64,000 nucleotides of DNA from DATBLE01 sp963837265 (GTDB lineage: Bacteria > Actinomycetota > Thermoleophilia > Gaiellales > Gaiellaceae): positions 310,001-374,000 of the forward strand of contig CAWIMQ010000002.1 of NCBI GenBank assembly GCA_963837265.1, in the 5' to 3' direction. Below are positions 50,459-59,285 of the stretch, one piece after another. Every line of letters begins with the position of its first letter. Position 1 is the stretch's first letter. The translations under genes and the position numbers were made by a program. The notes under the pieces were generated by a model. That model searched no databases and was not told the DNA's origin. It worked only from the letters and a program-made list of their open reading frames with translations.

Positions 50459-52603
50459 GCTCGAGCAAGACGGGCGCCCCGCAGGCGCTGCGTTGCCCGA
50501 CTCCCGCGGGCCCTCGACCACCGTCCAGCTCGACGGGTCGCCGGTCGATGTCCAGCGGAGTTGCTCGAGGGCGTCGCCGTCGAGGACGGTGGCGTCGACG
50601 ACGAGCTCCGAGCCGCTGCTTCTCAAGGACTGCGCGACGGTGGTCCCCGGCGGGGACGGCAATGCCCTCGTTCGAGCGGCTCCGCCCTGGACGAGGAGGA
50701 CTGAGAGGTCGCCCGTGGAGGCGTCCCTGGCCAGCGCCGCGATCCCGTCCGGCAGAAGCGCGAGCCCTCTGATCGTGCCGCCGTCGAGGCGGCCGACGGC
50801 CTGCGAGCGAAGCCTGCCCGCGGGCGGCCAGGGCGTGACCCGGCTGATCGCGGTCCGGCTGGCGGCGACCCAGTAGAGCGCGCCGCCGCGGCCGATCAGT
50901 CCCCCGCCGATCGCGCGCGTCGCAGTCCAGTGCAGGCCGCCGTCGACGGTCCAGAGGTCGTAGGCACAGGTGCAGCCCGACGGGACGGCAGGCACGCGGA
51001 TCACGCCCGCTCGCACGGACGTACGCACGACCGTGACCGCCGCCTTCGCGAAGATCTGCCGCCAGCGTGCGCCGCCGTCGTCTGTCGCCCAGACACCGGT
51101 CTCGCGGCTCACCCAGCCGTGCCTGGCGTCGATCCAGCTCGAGTGCCCGGTCACGCCCGCCGCGGCCGGCCCGGGGGCGGCCGGCGCCGCCCGGGCCGAG
51201 GAGAAGCCGACGAGCTGGCCGGTGAAGGTCGGGACGAAGATCCGGCCGTCGAGGACGGTGGGGGCGGTGACGGCCAGGCCGGGGAGGGCCAGCGAGGCGA
51301 CGGTCTCGCCCGTTCCCGTGTCGACCCCGAGCAGCCTGGGCCCGGCGGAGACGCCGAACCACACCGTTCCGCCGGCAACCGTCGGCGAGCCGTTCAGCGA
51401 GTCGGTCCCGAGCTCGTGCGTCCACGCGATCGAGCCGGAGCAGTCGGCTGCGACGTCCACCCGGACGAGCCGGGTGCCGGTGACGGCGAAGGCGGCGTTT
51501 CTCTTCGGATCCCACGCGAGCTGGCTGAGCACCGGATCGTCCGGATCGAAGGTCTCCAGGGTGAGGCTCCAGAGCGGCCCGCCGCCTACGTCCGCGGCCT
51601 TCCACGCGAAGATCTGCGCGTTCTTGTCCTGCGCGAGGACGAGCTCACCGCAACCCGGCCGGTCGACGACGACGGGCGAGCCGACGAAGTCGAGGTCGAG
51701 CGGCTGGTCGATCGAGACCGGGTGGCTCGCGCCTCGCACCTCGAGGGCGGGCGAGAGGGCGACGACGCTCTCGCCGAACCCCGCAGCCTCGCTGAAGGTG
51801 TCGCCGGTGTTCGAGCCGCCCTCGAAGGCGTTGCCCGTCGCGATGAAGAGCGAGTCGAGCGAGCTGCTGTACGCGACCCCGCCCCACCCCCAGATGCCGC
51901 CGCCGCCCCCTTGCTCGACCGGCACGGCGGTCCACGTGGACACCTCGCGCGAGCTCACGTCCACCGAGATCACCTTGCCCTGGAAGGGGCCGGCGTCGCA
52001 GTACGATCCGGTCGGCACGTACACGCGCCCGCCGGCGAAGGCCAGCGCGCCCCAGGCGAGCTCGCGGGCAGGATCCGGGTAGAGGACGACCGGCCAGCCG
52101 CTCCGCTCGGCCCCGGTGGCGAGATCGAGCGCGTGCAGGCGGCCGAGCGCGTCGGCGGCGTACAGCGTCCGTGTGGCCGGGTCGATCGCCGGCGTGCCGG
52201 TGATCCCGTACCCGTCGAGCTGCGGGCACGCATGGGGCAGCTGGCCGAGATCGACGCGCCAGCGGACGTAGCCCGTCTCGCTGACCGCGTAGATGCGCCC
52301 GGCCGAGGTCGCCACGTACAGGGTGGTCACGCCCCCGGCGGGCACGTCGCGGGCGGCGAGCACCTGCGACGTCACCCTGCCGGTCACCGGGAGCACGAAC
52401 GCCGGTTTCACCGTCGTCGGCGGAAGGGCGTCGCCGACCGCGCCGGTCCGCCCCGGCTCTCCGCCGTACGTCGGCCAGCCCGGCGCGGGCCCGGCCGCCT
52501 GGGCGCCCGCAACGACGGCGACGGCCAGCAGAGCCGCCACCGGCGCCGTTCGACGCCGAGCTCCCGCCGGGAAACGGGCAAGGAGGAGGCGACGAGGCGA
52601 CAT
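50300..52603 (-). CDS. Secreted PQQ-type beta-propeller protein
   Basis: The protein has 767 residues with a signal peptide (APVAALLAVAVVAGAQA). Residues about 45-470 hold PQQ-like blades (GWPTYGGEPGRTGAV, LYAADALGRLHALDLATGAE, GTPAIDPATRTLY). Residues 480-690 form a second YCF48-like propeller (GWVSRETGVWATDDGGARWR). A cysteine-rich loop SGCTCAYDLWTVDGG is included. The last 50 or so residues are antisense to the second 604-bp repeat, so that tail is probably an accident of the duplication. It is convergent with the large secreted protein. No catalytic residues are visible. Confidence 0.78.
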   Translation of the reverse strand: MSPRRLLLARFPAGARRRTAPVAALLAVAVVAGAQAAGPAPGWPTYGGEPGRTGAVGDALPPTTVKPAFVLPVTGRVTSQVLAARDVPAGGVTTLYVATSAGRIYAVSETGYVRWRVDLGQLPHACPQLDGYGITGTPAIDPATRTLYAADALGRLHALDLATGAERSGWPVVLYPDPARELAWGALAFAGGRVYVPTGSYCDAGPFQGKVISVDVSSREVSTWTAVPVEQGGGGGIWGWGGVAYSSSLDSLFIATGNAFEGGSNTGDTFSEAAGFGESVVALSPALEVRGASHPVSIDQPLDLDFVGSPVVVDRPGCGELVLAQDKNAQIFAWKAADVGGGPLWSLTLETFDPDDPVLSQLAWDPKRNAAFAVTGTRLVRVDVAADCSGSIAWTHELGTDSLNGSPTVAGGTVWFGVSAGPRLLGVDTGTGETVASLALPGLAVTAPTVLDGRIFVPTFTGQLVGFSSARAAPAAPGPAAAGVTGHSSWIDARHGWVSRETGVWATDDGGARWRQIFAKAAVTVVRTSVRAGVIRVPAVPSGCTCAYDLWTVDGGLHWTATRAIGGGLIGRGGALYWVAASRTAISRVTPWPPAGRLRSQAVGRLDGGTIRGLALLPDGIAALARDASTGDLSVLLVQGGAARTRALPSPPGTTVAQSLRSSGSELVVDATVLDGDALEQLRWTSTGDPSSWTVVEGPRESGNAAPAGRPSCSSLRAGAEGDELADAEDGRAGGRAAVSGRAGGGERGVRGLVGELLAADGRERHL

Positions 52604-52699
52604 CGTCGGAAGCGGAGCCTACTCACTCTCTCCGAGAGTTCCTCGAGGGTCCTGCCGGCCCGCGCGCCGGGCGGCCCGCCGGTGGGCCGCCCGCCTCGC

Positions 52700-54151
52700 T
52701 CAGGCCGCTTCTTCGAGTGCCGGCGCGACCACCGGCTGCCGCTCGGCGGACGAGCGCGGGGGCCGGATGGCCAGCAGGGAGACGACTGCCCCGGCGAGGA
52801 GGATCGCCGCGCCGGCCTGCAGAGCGCGGTGGTAGCCCTGCACGAACTGTGCGGCGTAGCGCGGATCGGCGGTCGCCACGTCGACCCGGGTCGCGACCAG
52901 CGTGCCCATCACGGCGATGCCGAGCGAGCCGCCGACCTGGCGCATGCTGTTGATCACCGCCGAGCCGACGCCCGCCTTGTCGATCGGCACGGAGCTCATC
53001 GCCGCCGAGGTCGTCGGCGCCATCGTGATCGCCATCCCCAGGCCGCCCACGACGAGCCCGGGCAGGATGTTCCAGAACGACGACCGCGCGTCGAGCGTCC
53101 CGAACAGGAGGAGCGATCCGGTCAGGAGCGTCATGCCGGTTCCCATCAGCCACCGTGGCCCGATCCGATCCGTCAGCTTCCCGGCCGCGGGGGCGACGAA
53201 CATGATCAGGAGCGTCATCGGCAGGAAGGTCGCCCCGGTCTTGATCGCGCTGTAGCCGAGGACGTTCTGCAAGAAGAGCGAGTTGTAGAAGAAGACCCCG
53301 AACATGGCGAGACCGACGAGCCCCATGGTGGCGTTCGCCCCGCTGAACGTCCGGTGGCGGAACAGCGACAGGTCGAGCATGGGCACCCGCTGCCGGAGCT
53401 CGAGCACGACGAAGAGCGCGAGCAGGACGGCCGCCGCTGCGAGCAGGGAGAAGACGCGGGTCGAGCCCCACGGGTGGGTGTTCGTCTCGACCAGCCCATA
53501 GGTGAGGGCGAAGAGGCCCGCGGCCGAGGTGACGAGGCCGGGCAGGTCGAGGCGGCGCTCTCGCGAGGTGTCTCTCGTCTCGTCGACGAACAGCCTGGCG
53601 GCGACGATGCCGAGCACGCCGACCGGCACGTTGACGAAGAAGATCCAGCTCCAGCTGATCCGCTCGGTGAGCACGCCGCCGACCAGAGGGCCGATCGCGA
53701 GCGCGAGCGCCGAGACGCCGGCCCAGATCCCGATCGCGGTGCCGCGCCGGCGCACCGGGAACGTCGCCGTGATGATCGAGAGCGTCGCCGGGTTCATCAG
53801 GGCCGCGCCGGCGCCCTGGACCGTGCGCGCGGCGATCAGCGACGCGGCCCCGCCCGCGAGCCCACACCACAGCGACGCGGCGGTGAAGACCACCAGGCCG
53901 GCGATGAAGATCCGCCGCCGCCCGAGCAAATCGGCGAGCTTCCCGCCCGTGAGGAGCAGAACGCCGAAGGTGAGGGCGTAGGCGTTGACCACCCACTCGA
54001 GCTCCGAGATCGAGATCCCCAGGTCGGCCCGGATCGACGGCAGCGCGACGTTCACCACCGTGTTGTCGAGCATGATCATGAACAGGCCGAACGACACGGC
54101 GACGAGCGTCCACCACTTGCGCGTCTCCGCCGTGAACAGGCGTGCCCTCAT
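52700..54151 (-). CDS. DHA2-type MFS drug efflux pump (EmrB/QacA family), third pump of the cluster
   Basis: The protein has 483 residues and about fourteen helices. It has the N-terminal LDNTVVNVALPSIRADLGIS signature of DHA2 drug:H+ antiporters, motif A at GGKLADLLGRRRIF, and GVLTERISWSWIFFVNVPVG (motif C region). It starts inside the stop of the 110-residue linker gene (ATGA). It therefore forms one translationally coupled operon with the pump at 55970. Expected to export lipophilic drugs or metabolites. Confidence 0.9.
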   Translation of the reverse strand: MRARLFTAETRKWWTLVAVSFGLFMIMLDNTVVNVALPSIRADLGISISELEWVVNAYALTFGVLLLTGGKLADLLGRRRIFIAGLVVFTAASLWCGLAGGAASLIAARTVQGAGAALMNPATLSIITATFPVRRRGTAIGIWAGVSALALAIGPLVGGVLTERISWSWIFFVNVPVGVLGIVAARLFVDETRDTSRERRLDLPGLVTSAAGLFALTYGLVETNTHPWGSTRVFSLLAAAAVLLALFVVLELRQRVPMLDLSLFRHRTFSGANATMGLVGLAMFGVFFYNSLFLQNVLGYSAIKTGATFLPMTLLIMFVAPAAGKLTDRIGPRWLMGTGMTLLTGSLLLFGTLDARSSFWNILPGLVVGGLGMAITMAPTTSAAMSSVPIDKAGVGSAVINSMRQVGGSLGIAVMGTLVATRVDVATADPRYAAQFVQGYHRALQAGAAILLAGAVVSLLAIRPPRSSAERQPVVAPALEEAA

Positions 54152-54480
54152 CCGGCTCCTCCCGTCCCCCGGGCCTCGGTGAGCCGGGCCAGCTCGGCGC
54201 GCACCCGCCGGATCTCGTCGCTGTGCGCCTTCAGCTCCCGGGCGGATGCCCCGCGGACCTCGAGCAGCGCACGCACGTGGACGAGCCCCTTGAGCTGCAG
54301 CAGCAGATCGTCCATGCGACGCTTCAGCGTGACGGGCCTCATGCCCGCTCCCGGCGCCGGCAAAGCCGGGCGCCTCCGCTCATCCGTGAGCTCCGTCGAG
54401 CCTACGCTCATGCCCGCTCCCGGCGCCGGCACAGCCGGGCGCCTCCGCTCATCCGTGAGCTCCGTCGAGCCTACGCTCAT
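54148..54480 (-). CDS. 110-residue linker protein with two 23-residue N-terminal repeats, coupled between two MFS pumps
   Basis: The protein has 110 residues from ATG 54480. The first 46 residues are two near-identical 23-residue repeats (MSVGSTELTDERRRP, then AVPAPGAG or ALPAPGAG). The last 64 residues (VTLKRRMDDLLLQLKGLVHV, ELKAHSDEIRRVRAELARLT) look like a charged coiled coil. Both ends overlap pump genes by ATGA. Met at 54343 would skip the repeats and is a plausible alternative start. It may be a small accessory or regulatory protein; I do not recognise a family. Confidence 0.55.
   Translation of the reverse strand: MSVGSTELTDERRRPAVPAPGAGMSVGSTELTDERRRPALPAPGAGMRPVTLKRRMDDLLLQLKGLVHVRALLEVRGASARELKAHSDEIRRVRAELARLTEARGTGGAG
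54338..54475 (-). repeat. Tandem 69-bp repeat (2 copies) at the start of the linker gene
   Basis: Copies at 54338-54406 and 54407-54475 differ at one visible base (CAAAGCC versus CACAGCC). Each contains CCCGGCGCCGGC and GCCGGGCGCC dyads. Period and palindrome content match the unrelated 69-bp repeat at 120-257. Confidence 0.85.
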
Positions 54481-55970
54481 GCCGCCTCCAATGCGGGCGC
54501 CCGCCCCTCGCCCGGCTCGACCTCGGCCGCCGCCGGCTGCGACTCGAGCATCAACGCAGAGAGCGCCGCGCCCAGCCCCGCCAGCCCGGCGAGCACGTAG
54601 AAGGCGACCTGGAAGCCGTGCGTCAGCGCGGCGCCCCCGAAGGCGGTCGCGCCGGCGTGGCCGTCGACGTAGTGGCTCGTGAAGGTGGTCGCGACCGTGG
54701 TCGCGATCGCGACTCCGACCGCACCGCCGATCTGCTGCGTGGTGTTGATCAGGCCGGAGGCGATGCCGGCGTCGGCCGGCCGAACGCCGCTCAGGGCCCC
54801 GATCGACATCGGCACGAACGCCAGGGCGAGGCCCAGCCCGCTGATCATGAAGCCGGGGAACAGGTCGGTGAAGTAGTGCCCGTTCACCGGCAGCCGCGCG
54901 AAGAGGACCAGCGCGACCGTGGAGAGGGCGAGCCCGACCGGCAGCACCCGGCGCACGCCGATCCGGGTCGCGAGCGCCTGGGCGACGGCCGAGAAGGCGA
55001 TGATCGTCACGGTCAGGCCGACGTAGGCGACACCGGTCTTGAGGGCCGAGTAGTGCAACACCTCCTGCATGTACAGGGTGAGGAGGAAGAACTGGGAGAA
55101 GATCGCGCCTCCCATCAGCAGGCCGGCCACGTTCGAGCCGGAGAGCGTCCGCAGCCGGAAGATCCTGAGCGGCAGGAGCGGGGCCTTGGAGCGCAGCTCG
55201 ATCGCGAAGAAGGTCGCGATCAGCACGGAGGACAGGGCCAGGAGCGCGATCGTCGCGGTCGTTCCCCAGCCGTGCTGCGCCGCCCGGGTCATCGCGTACA
55301 CGAGCAGCATCAGGCCGCCCGTGATCGAGGCGGCGCCCGCGAAGTCGAACCGCCGGTGGCCGAGATCGGCGTGGCTCTCCCGCAGGAGCCACGGGCTCAG
55401 CGCGATCACGAGAACGCCGACCGGCACGTTGATGAAGAAGATCCACGACCAGCTCAGGCCGCTCGTCAGAGCGCCGCCGAGCAGCACGCCCGCGGCGCCG
55501 CCGCTCCCGGAGGCCGCGCCCCAGATCCCGAGCGCGAGGTTGCGCTCGCGGCCCTCCCGGAAGGTCGTGGTCAGGATCGACAGCGCCGCCGGCGAGAGCA
55601 GCGCCGCGCCGAGCCCCTGCAGCGCCCGGAAGCCGATCAGAGAGCCCTCCGACCAGGCGAGGCCGTCGAGCAGCGAGCTGACCGTGAAGAGGGCGAGGCC
55701 GGCGACGAACAGGCGCCTGCGGCCGAGCAGGTCGGCGAGCCGCCCGCCGAGGAGGAGCACCCCGCCGAACAGGATCGCGTAGGCGGTGATCACCCACTGC
55801 AGGCTCTCCTGCGAGAAGTGCAGATCGGTCCTGATCGACGGCAGTGCGACGTTTACGATCGCGACGTCGAGCACGACCATGAACTGGGCGGTCACGATCA
55901 GCGCGAGCGCCAGCCAGCGACGCCGGTCCTCGCGTCCGGCAGCCCCTCCTGTCACAATTTCGGTCGTCAT
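54477..55970 (-). CDS. DHA2-type MFS drug efflux pump (EmrB/QacA family), module 1
   Basis: The protein has 497 residues from ATG 55970, which has AAGGGG upstream. It shows LDVAIVNVALPSIRTDLHFS, motif A at GGRLADLLGRRRLF, and SWSWIFFINVPVGVLVI, with fourteen predicted helices. It is closely related to the pump at 56574-58046, down to the boundary residues. It is divergent from a MarR gene 74 bases away, the usual layout for a repressor-controlled pump. Confidence 0.9.
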   Translation of the reverse strand: MTTEIVTGGAAGREDRRRWLALALIVTAQFMVVLDVAIVNVALPSIRTDLHFSQESLQWVITAYAILFGGVLLLGGRLADLLGRRRLFVAGLALFTVSSLLDGLAWSEGSLIGFRALQGLGAALLSPAALSILTTTFREGRERNLALGIWGAASGSGGAAGVLLGGALTSGLSWSWIFFINVPVGVLVIALSPWLLRESHADLGHRRFDFAGAASITGGLMLLVYAMTRAAQHGWGTTATIALLALSSVLIATFFAIELRSKAPLLPLRIFRLRTLSGSNVAGLLMGGAIFSQFFLLTLYMQEVLHYSALKTGVAYVGLTVTIIAFSAVAQALATRIGVRRVLPVGLALSTVALVLFARLPVNGHYFTDLFPGFMISGLGLALAFVPMSIGALSGVRPADAGIASGLINTTQQIGGAVGVAIATTVATTFTSHYVDGHAGATAFGGAALTHGFQVAFYVLAGLAGLGAALSALMLESQPAAAEVEPGEGRAPALEAA

Positions 55971-55987
55971 CCGTTCATCCCCTTGAT

Positions 55988-56020
55988 CGTTGAGATTTGC
56001 CACGATAACACAGACCAACG
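55988..56020. promoter_or_regulatory. Putative MarR operator between pump and repressor, module 1
   Basis: CGTTG (55988-55992) and CAACG (56016-56020) are inverted half-sites starting 28 bases apart. Module 2 has the same pair at 58064 and 58092 with the same 28-base offset. TACACT at 56030-56035 is a likely -10 for the MarR gene. Confidence 0.5.
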
Positions 56021-56044
56021 CTTTCGCGCTACACTTATTCCCCG

Positions 56045-56551
56045 ATGGCAACTTCTGTTACTGATCTCAGCTCGCGGCCGGTTCAGCGGGTCGCGAAGGA
56101 GCTGGTCGCGAGCAGCGGCTTCCTGCTCGCGCGGCTCGGCTTCGGGTTCAAGGGGAAGGTCGTGGCGAGGCTCGCGGAAGCGGGCTTCGAGGTCTACGAC
56201 TACAGCGTGCTCGCGATCCTCGCCGAGGGCGCCCGGGAGACGCAAGCGACGATCGCCGATGCGCTCACGCTCGATCCGAGCCGTCTGGTCGCCCTCCTCG
56301 ACTCGCTCGAGTCGCGGGGCCTCGTCGTCCGGCAGCGCGATCCGCACGACCGGCGCCGCCACGTGGTCACGATCACGAGCCCGGGCAAGCGGCAGCTGGC
56401 GCGCCTTCGCGAGATGGTCAGGGAGCTCGAGGACGAGTTCCTGGCGCCGCTCGACCCCGGAGACCGGAAGACGCTGCACGAGCTTCTCCTGCGGCTCTGC
56501 GCCCAGAACGACCCGCGCTGCGCCTTCGGCCGGGCGAACGACGGCGCCTGA
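56045..56551 (+). CDS. MarR family regulator, module 1
   Basis: The protein has 168 residues from ATG 56045. ETQATIADALTLDPSRLVAL and LVVRQRDPHDRRRHVVTITS give recognition helix and wing, and LEDEFLAPLDPGDRKTLHEL forms the dimer helix. The -10 TACACT ends nine bases before ATG and there is no ribosome binding site, so the message is probably leaderless. It likely represses the divergent pump. It is a paralogue of the regulator at 58122. Confidence 0.88.
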   Translation: MATSVTDLSSRPVQRVAKELVASSGFLLARLGFGFKGKVVARLAEAGFEVYDYSVLAILAEGARETQATIADALTLDPSRLVALLDSLESRGLVVRQRDPHDRRRHVVTITSPGKRQLARLREMVRELEDEFLAPLDPGDRKTLHELLLRLCAQNDPRCAFGRANDGA

Positions 56552-56573
56552 GCCGGCTGCAGGCAAGCAGCGG

Positions 56574-58046
56574 TCAGGCGGCCTCGTCGAGCGCGACCGT
56601 CTCCTCGACAGCGGGCTCGTCGCGGGCAACCGTCGCCGGCGCCGCTCGCACGAACGCCGCAGCGATCGCCGCACCGAGCAGCGCGACGCCGGCGAGGGCG
56701 TAGAACCCGGCCTGGAAGCCGTCCGCCAGCGCCGCCGCCCCGCCGGAGGCGGGATGCGCGTCGAGGTACCCGCTGGTCGCCGTCGCGGCGATCGTCGTCG
56801 CCGCGGCGATGCCGACCGCGCCGCCCATCATCCGGGTGGTGTTGATCAGCCCGGAGGCGACACCCGTGTCGGCCGGGTGCACGCTCTGGAGCGAGGCGAT
56901 CGTCACCGGAACGAACGAGAGCCCGAGGCCGATCCCGCCGACCACGAGCGGCGGGAAGACGTCCCAGAAGTAGCGGCCGTCGACAGGCATGCGCGCGTAC
57001 AGGACGGCAGAACCCGAGGCGAGCAGCAACCCGGTGGCCAGGACCCGCCGCGGTCCGAGCCGGCTCGTCAGCGCCTGGCCGAGGGTCGAGAACGTGCCGA
57101 TCGCCAGGGTGATCGCGACGAAGGCGACGCCGGTCTCGATCGGCGAGTAGCCCAGGACGTCCTGCAGGTACAGCGTCATCAGGAAGAACGTCCCGAACGC
57201 GAGCGCGCCGACGGTGACCATCGCCGCGTTGGCGGCGGCGAGCGTGCGCAGGCGGAACAGCCGCAGGGGCAGGAGCGGGGCCGGCGAGCGCCGCTCGACG
57301 GCGAGGAACCCGGCGACGAGCGCCGCCGAGCCGGCGAGCAGGCCGATCGTGCCGCTGCTCGACCAGCCGTGATCGCCTGCGTAGGCGAGCGCGTACACGA
57401 GCACCATCAGCCCCGCGGTGATCGCGCCGGCGCCCGCGAGATCGAAGTGCCGCCGGGCGACGAGCGCACGGCTCTCGTCGAGGAGCAGCGGCGTCACGGC
57501 CAGGACGAGCGCGCCGACCGGCAGGTTGACGTAGAAGATCCACGGCCAGCTCGCGTAGCTCGTGAGCAGGCCGCCGAGCAGGACTCCCGTCGAGCCGCCG
57601 GCTGCGGCGGCGGCGCCCCAGATGCCGAGCGCCCGGTTCCGCTCGCGCCCCTCGGGAAACGCGGTGACGATGATCGAGAGCGCCGCCGGCGAGGCGAGCG
57701 CGCCGCCGAAGCCCTGCAGCGCCCTCCCGACGATCAGCGTGCCCTCGGACCAGGCGAGACCGGAGAGCAGCGAGCTGAGCGTGAAGAGGGCAACCCCGGT
57801 GACGAACAGGCGCCTCCGCCCGAGCAGGTCGGCCAGCCGCCCGCCGAGGAGCAGCGTGCCGCCGAACAGGATCGAGTAGGCGGTGATCACCCACTGCAGG
57901 CTCTCCTGCGAGAAGTGCAGGTCGGCCTTGATCGCGGGCAGCGCGACGTTCACGACCGCGACGTCGAGGATGACCATGAACTGGGCGACGACGGTGACGG
58001 CGAGGACGAGCCAGCGCCTGCGCTCGGGTGTGGAGCCGAACCTCAC
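56574..58046 (-). CDS. DHA2-type MFS drug efflux pump (EmrB/QacA family), module 2
   Basis: The protein has 490 residues from GTG 58046, with AGGAGG at 58055-58060. LDVAVVNVALPAIKADLHFS, GGRLADLLGRRRLFVTG and YASWPWIFYVNLPVGALVL match the module 1 pump almost segment by segment. Fourteen helices are predicted. It faces the module 1 MarR gene tail to tail with a 22-base gap. It is most likely controlled by the divergent MarR at 58122. Confidence 0.9.
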   Translation of the reverse strand: MRFGSTPERRRWLVLAVTVVAQFMVILDVAVVNVALPAIKADLHFSQESLQWVITAYSILFGGTLLLGGRLADLLGRRRLFVTGVALFTLSSLLSGLAWSEGTLIVGRALQGFGGALASPAALSIIVTAFPEGRERNRALGIWGAAAAAGGSTGVLLGGLLTSYASWPWIFYVNLPVGALVLAVTPLLLDESRALVARRHFDLAGAGAITAGLMVLVYALAYAGDHGWSSSGTIGLLAGSAALVAGFLAVERRSPAPLLPLRLFRLRTLAAANAAMVTVGALAFGTFFLMTLYLQDVLGYSPIETGVAFVAITLAIGTFSTLGQALTSRLGPRRVLATGLLLASGSAVLYARMPVDGRYFWDVFPPLVVGGIGLGLSFVPVTIASLQSVHPADTGVASGLINTTRMMGGAVGIAAATTIAATATSGYLDAHPASGGAAALADGFQAGFYALAGVALLGAAIAAAFVRAAPATVARDEPAVEETVALDEAA

Positions 58047-58063
58047 TAGTTGAGCCTCCTAAA

Positions 58064-58096
58064 CGTTGACTTCCAAAACCGTAATGCGTGTCAACG
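58064..58096. promoter_or_regulatory. Putative MarR operator, module 2
   Basis: CGTTGAC (58064-58070) and GTCAACG (58090-58096) form a 7-base inverted repeat. The complement of the right half-site is TTGACA, a -35-like element for the pump. TACCCT at 58108-58113 is a likely -10 for the MarR gene. Confidence 0.55.
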
Positions 58097-58121
58097 CTTC
58101 GACGCGCTACCCTATTCCCGC

Positions 58122-58634
58122 GTGAGCACCACGATTCCCCGCACCTCGCCGGGTGGGGCGCTGCCCCGGCTCCCCGAGGAGCTGGTCGCGTCGACCATCT
58201 TCCTCCTCAAGCGTCTCGGCTTCGCCGCCAGGGACCGCGCCGTCGCGGCGTACGAGGAGGCCGGCTTCGGCCCGTACCACCACGCCGTGCTCCTCGTGCT
58301 CGACGAGGGCTCGCGCGAGACCCAGGGGGCGATCGCAGACGCGCTTGGATACGACCGGGGGCAGCTCGTGGGGCTCCTGGACGAGCTCGAGGAGGCCGAC
58401 CTGGTCGAGCGTCAGCGCGATCCGAACGACCGACGACGCCACATCGTCCGGCTGACGAGCGAGGGCAAGCGGGTGCTCGGGCGCCTCCGCGCCCTCGCCC
58501 GGCGCCTCGAGGACGAGTTCCTCGCCCCGCTGGACGACGGAGAGCGCGCCGGCCTGCACGCCCTGCTCCTTCGTCTCGCCGAGCAGCACGAGCCTCGCTG
58601 CGCGCGGGCCCCCGCCCCGCCCAGAGCCCGGTAA
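58122..58634 (+). CDS. MarR family regulator, module 2
   Basis: The protein has 170 residues from GTG 58122; upstream codons in this frame lie in the operator. ETQGAIADALGYDRGQLVGL and DLVERQRDPNDRRRHIVRLT are the winged helix, and LEDEFLAPLDDGERAGLHAL is the dimer helix. It closely resembles the module 1 regulator. The likely -10 lies eight bases before the GTG, again suggesting leaderless translation. Confidence 0.87.
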   Translation: MSTTIPRTSPGGALPRLPEELVASTIFLLKRLGFAARDRAVAAYEEAGFGPYHHAVLLVLDEGSRETQGAIADALGYDRGQLVGLLDELEEADLVERQRDPNDRRRHIVRLTSEGKRVLGRLRALARRLEDEFLAPLDDGERAGLHALLLRLAEQHEPRCARAPAPPRAR

Positions 58635-58654
58635 CGGAAGGGCCGCCGGGCCGG

Positions 58655-59215
58655 CTAGGCGAGCCGGTCTCGCTCGCCGAGCGCCCACGCCTCGAGCGCC
58701 GGCCACGGGCCGTACCCGGCGTCCGCGTTCACGTGGCCGGCGTCCGCGAGCCAGTCGATCTCGATGCCGGTCTCGGCGCCGATCCGGCGCGAGACCTCCT
58801 GGGGGCACCACGGGTCCGTGGTCGAGCAGACGAGCCGGGTCTCCCGCGCGGCGGCGGCGACTCCCTCGCGGTCGAGCGGCACCGGGCGGAAGCCCGGGCT
58901 CTGCGGGTCGTCGACGTCGGGCTGGGGCGGCGAGACGAGCAGCGCCCTGGCGGCCGCGAGCGCCGGCCGCGTCGCCGCATGGTGGAGCCACAGCAGCGAT
59001 CCGAGCGAGTGGCAGAGCACCGTCGTCTCGCCGGCAGGGAGACGGGCGAGCTCGTCTGCGAGCGCCGCCAGCCAGCGCTCCACCCTGGGGTTGTCCGCAT
59101 CGGGGAGCCGGGGGTAGGCGACCTCGAGCCCGCGTGCCCGCAGCCTGCCGGCGAGCCACGACTGCCAGTGCTCCGGGCCCGACCCCTCCAGACCGTGGAG
59201 GATGAGGAACGCCAC
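58655..59215 (-). CDS. RBBP9/YdeN-type serine hydrolase
   Basis: The protein has 186 residues. ILHGLEGSGPEHWQSWL is the RBBP9/YdeN opening. The nucleophile Ser70 is in LCHSLGSLLW. CSTTDPWCP and DAGHVNADAGYGPWP supply Asp and His. It is a small cytosolic alpha/beta hydrolase, and substrates of the family are mostly unknown. The gene is convergent with the MarR at 58122, separated by 20 bases. Confidence 0.87.
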   Translation of the reverse strand: MAFLILHGLEGSGPEHWQSWLAGRLRARGLEVAYPRLPDADNPRVERWLAALADELARLPAGETTVLCHSLGSLLWLHHAATRPALAAARALLVSPPQPDVDDPQSPGFRPVPLDREGVAAAARETRLVCSTTDPWCPQEVSRRIGAETGIEIDWLADAGHVNADAGYGPWPALEAWALGERDRLA

Positions 59216-59285
59216 GGGGGACGACTATCGCAGAGAGCGCTGCCCGGTCCGCGCCGGACCGGCGGCCGGGCCTCATGGGGCTATG

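Noticed and set aside
50930..58049. Very long plus-strand frames (over 1100 codons each) opposite the propeller and MFS genes
   Set aside because: They are antisense shadows of well-conserved minus-strand genes and have no recognisable domains.
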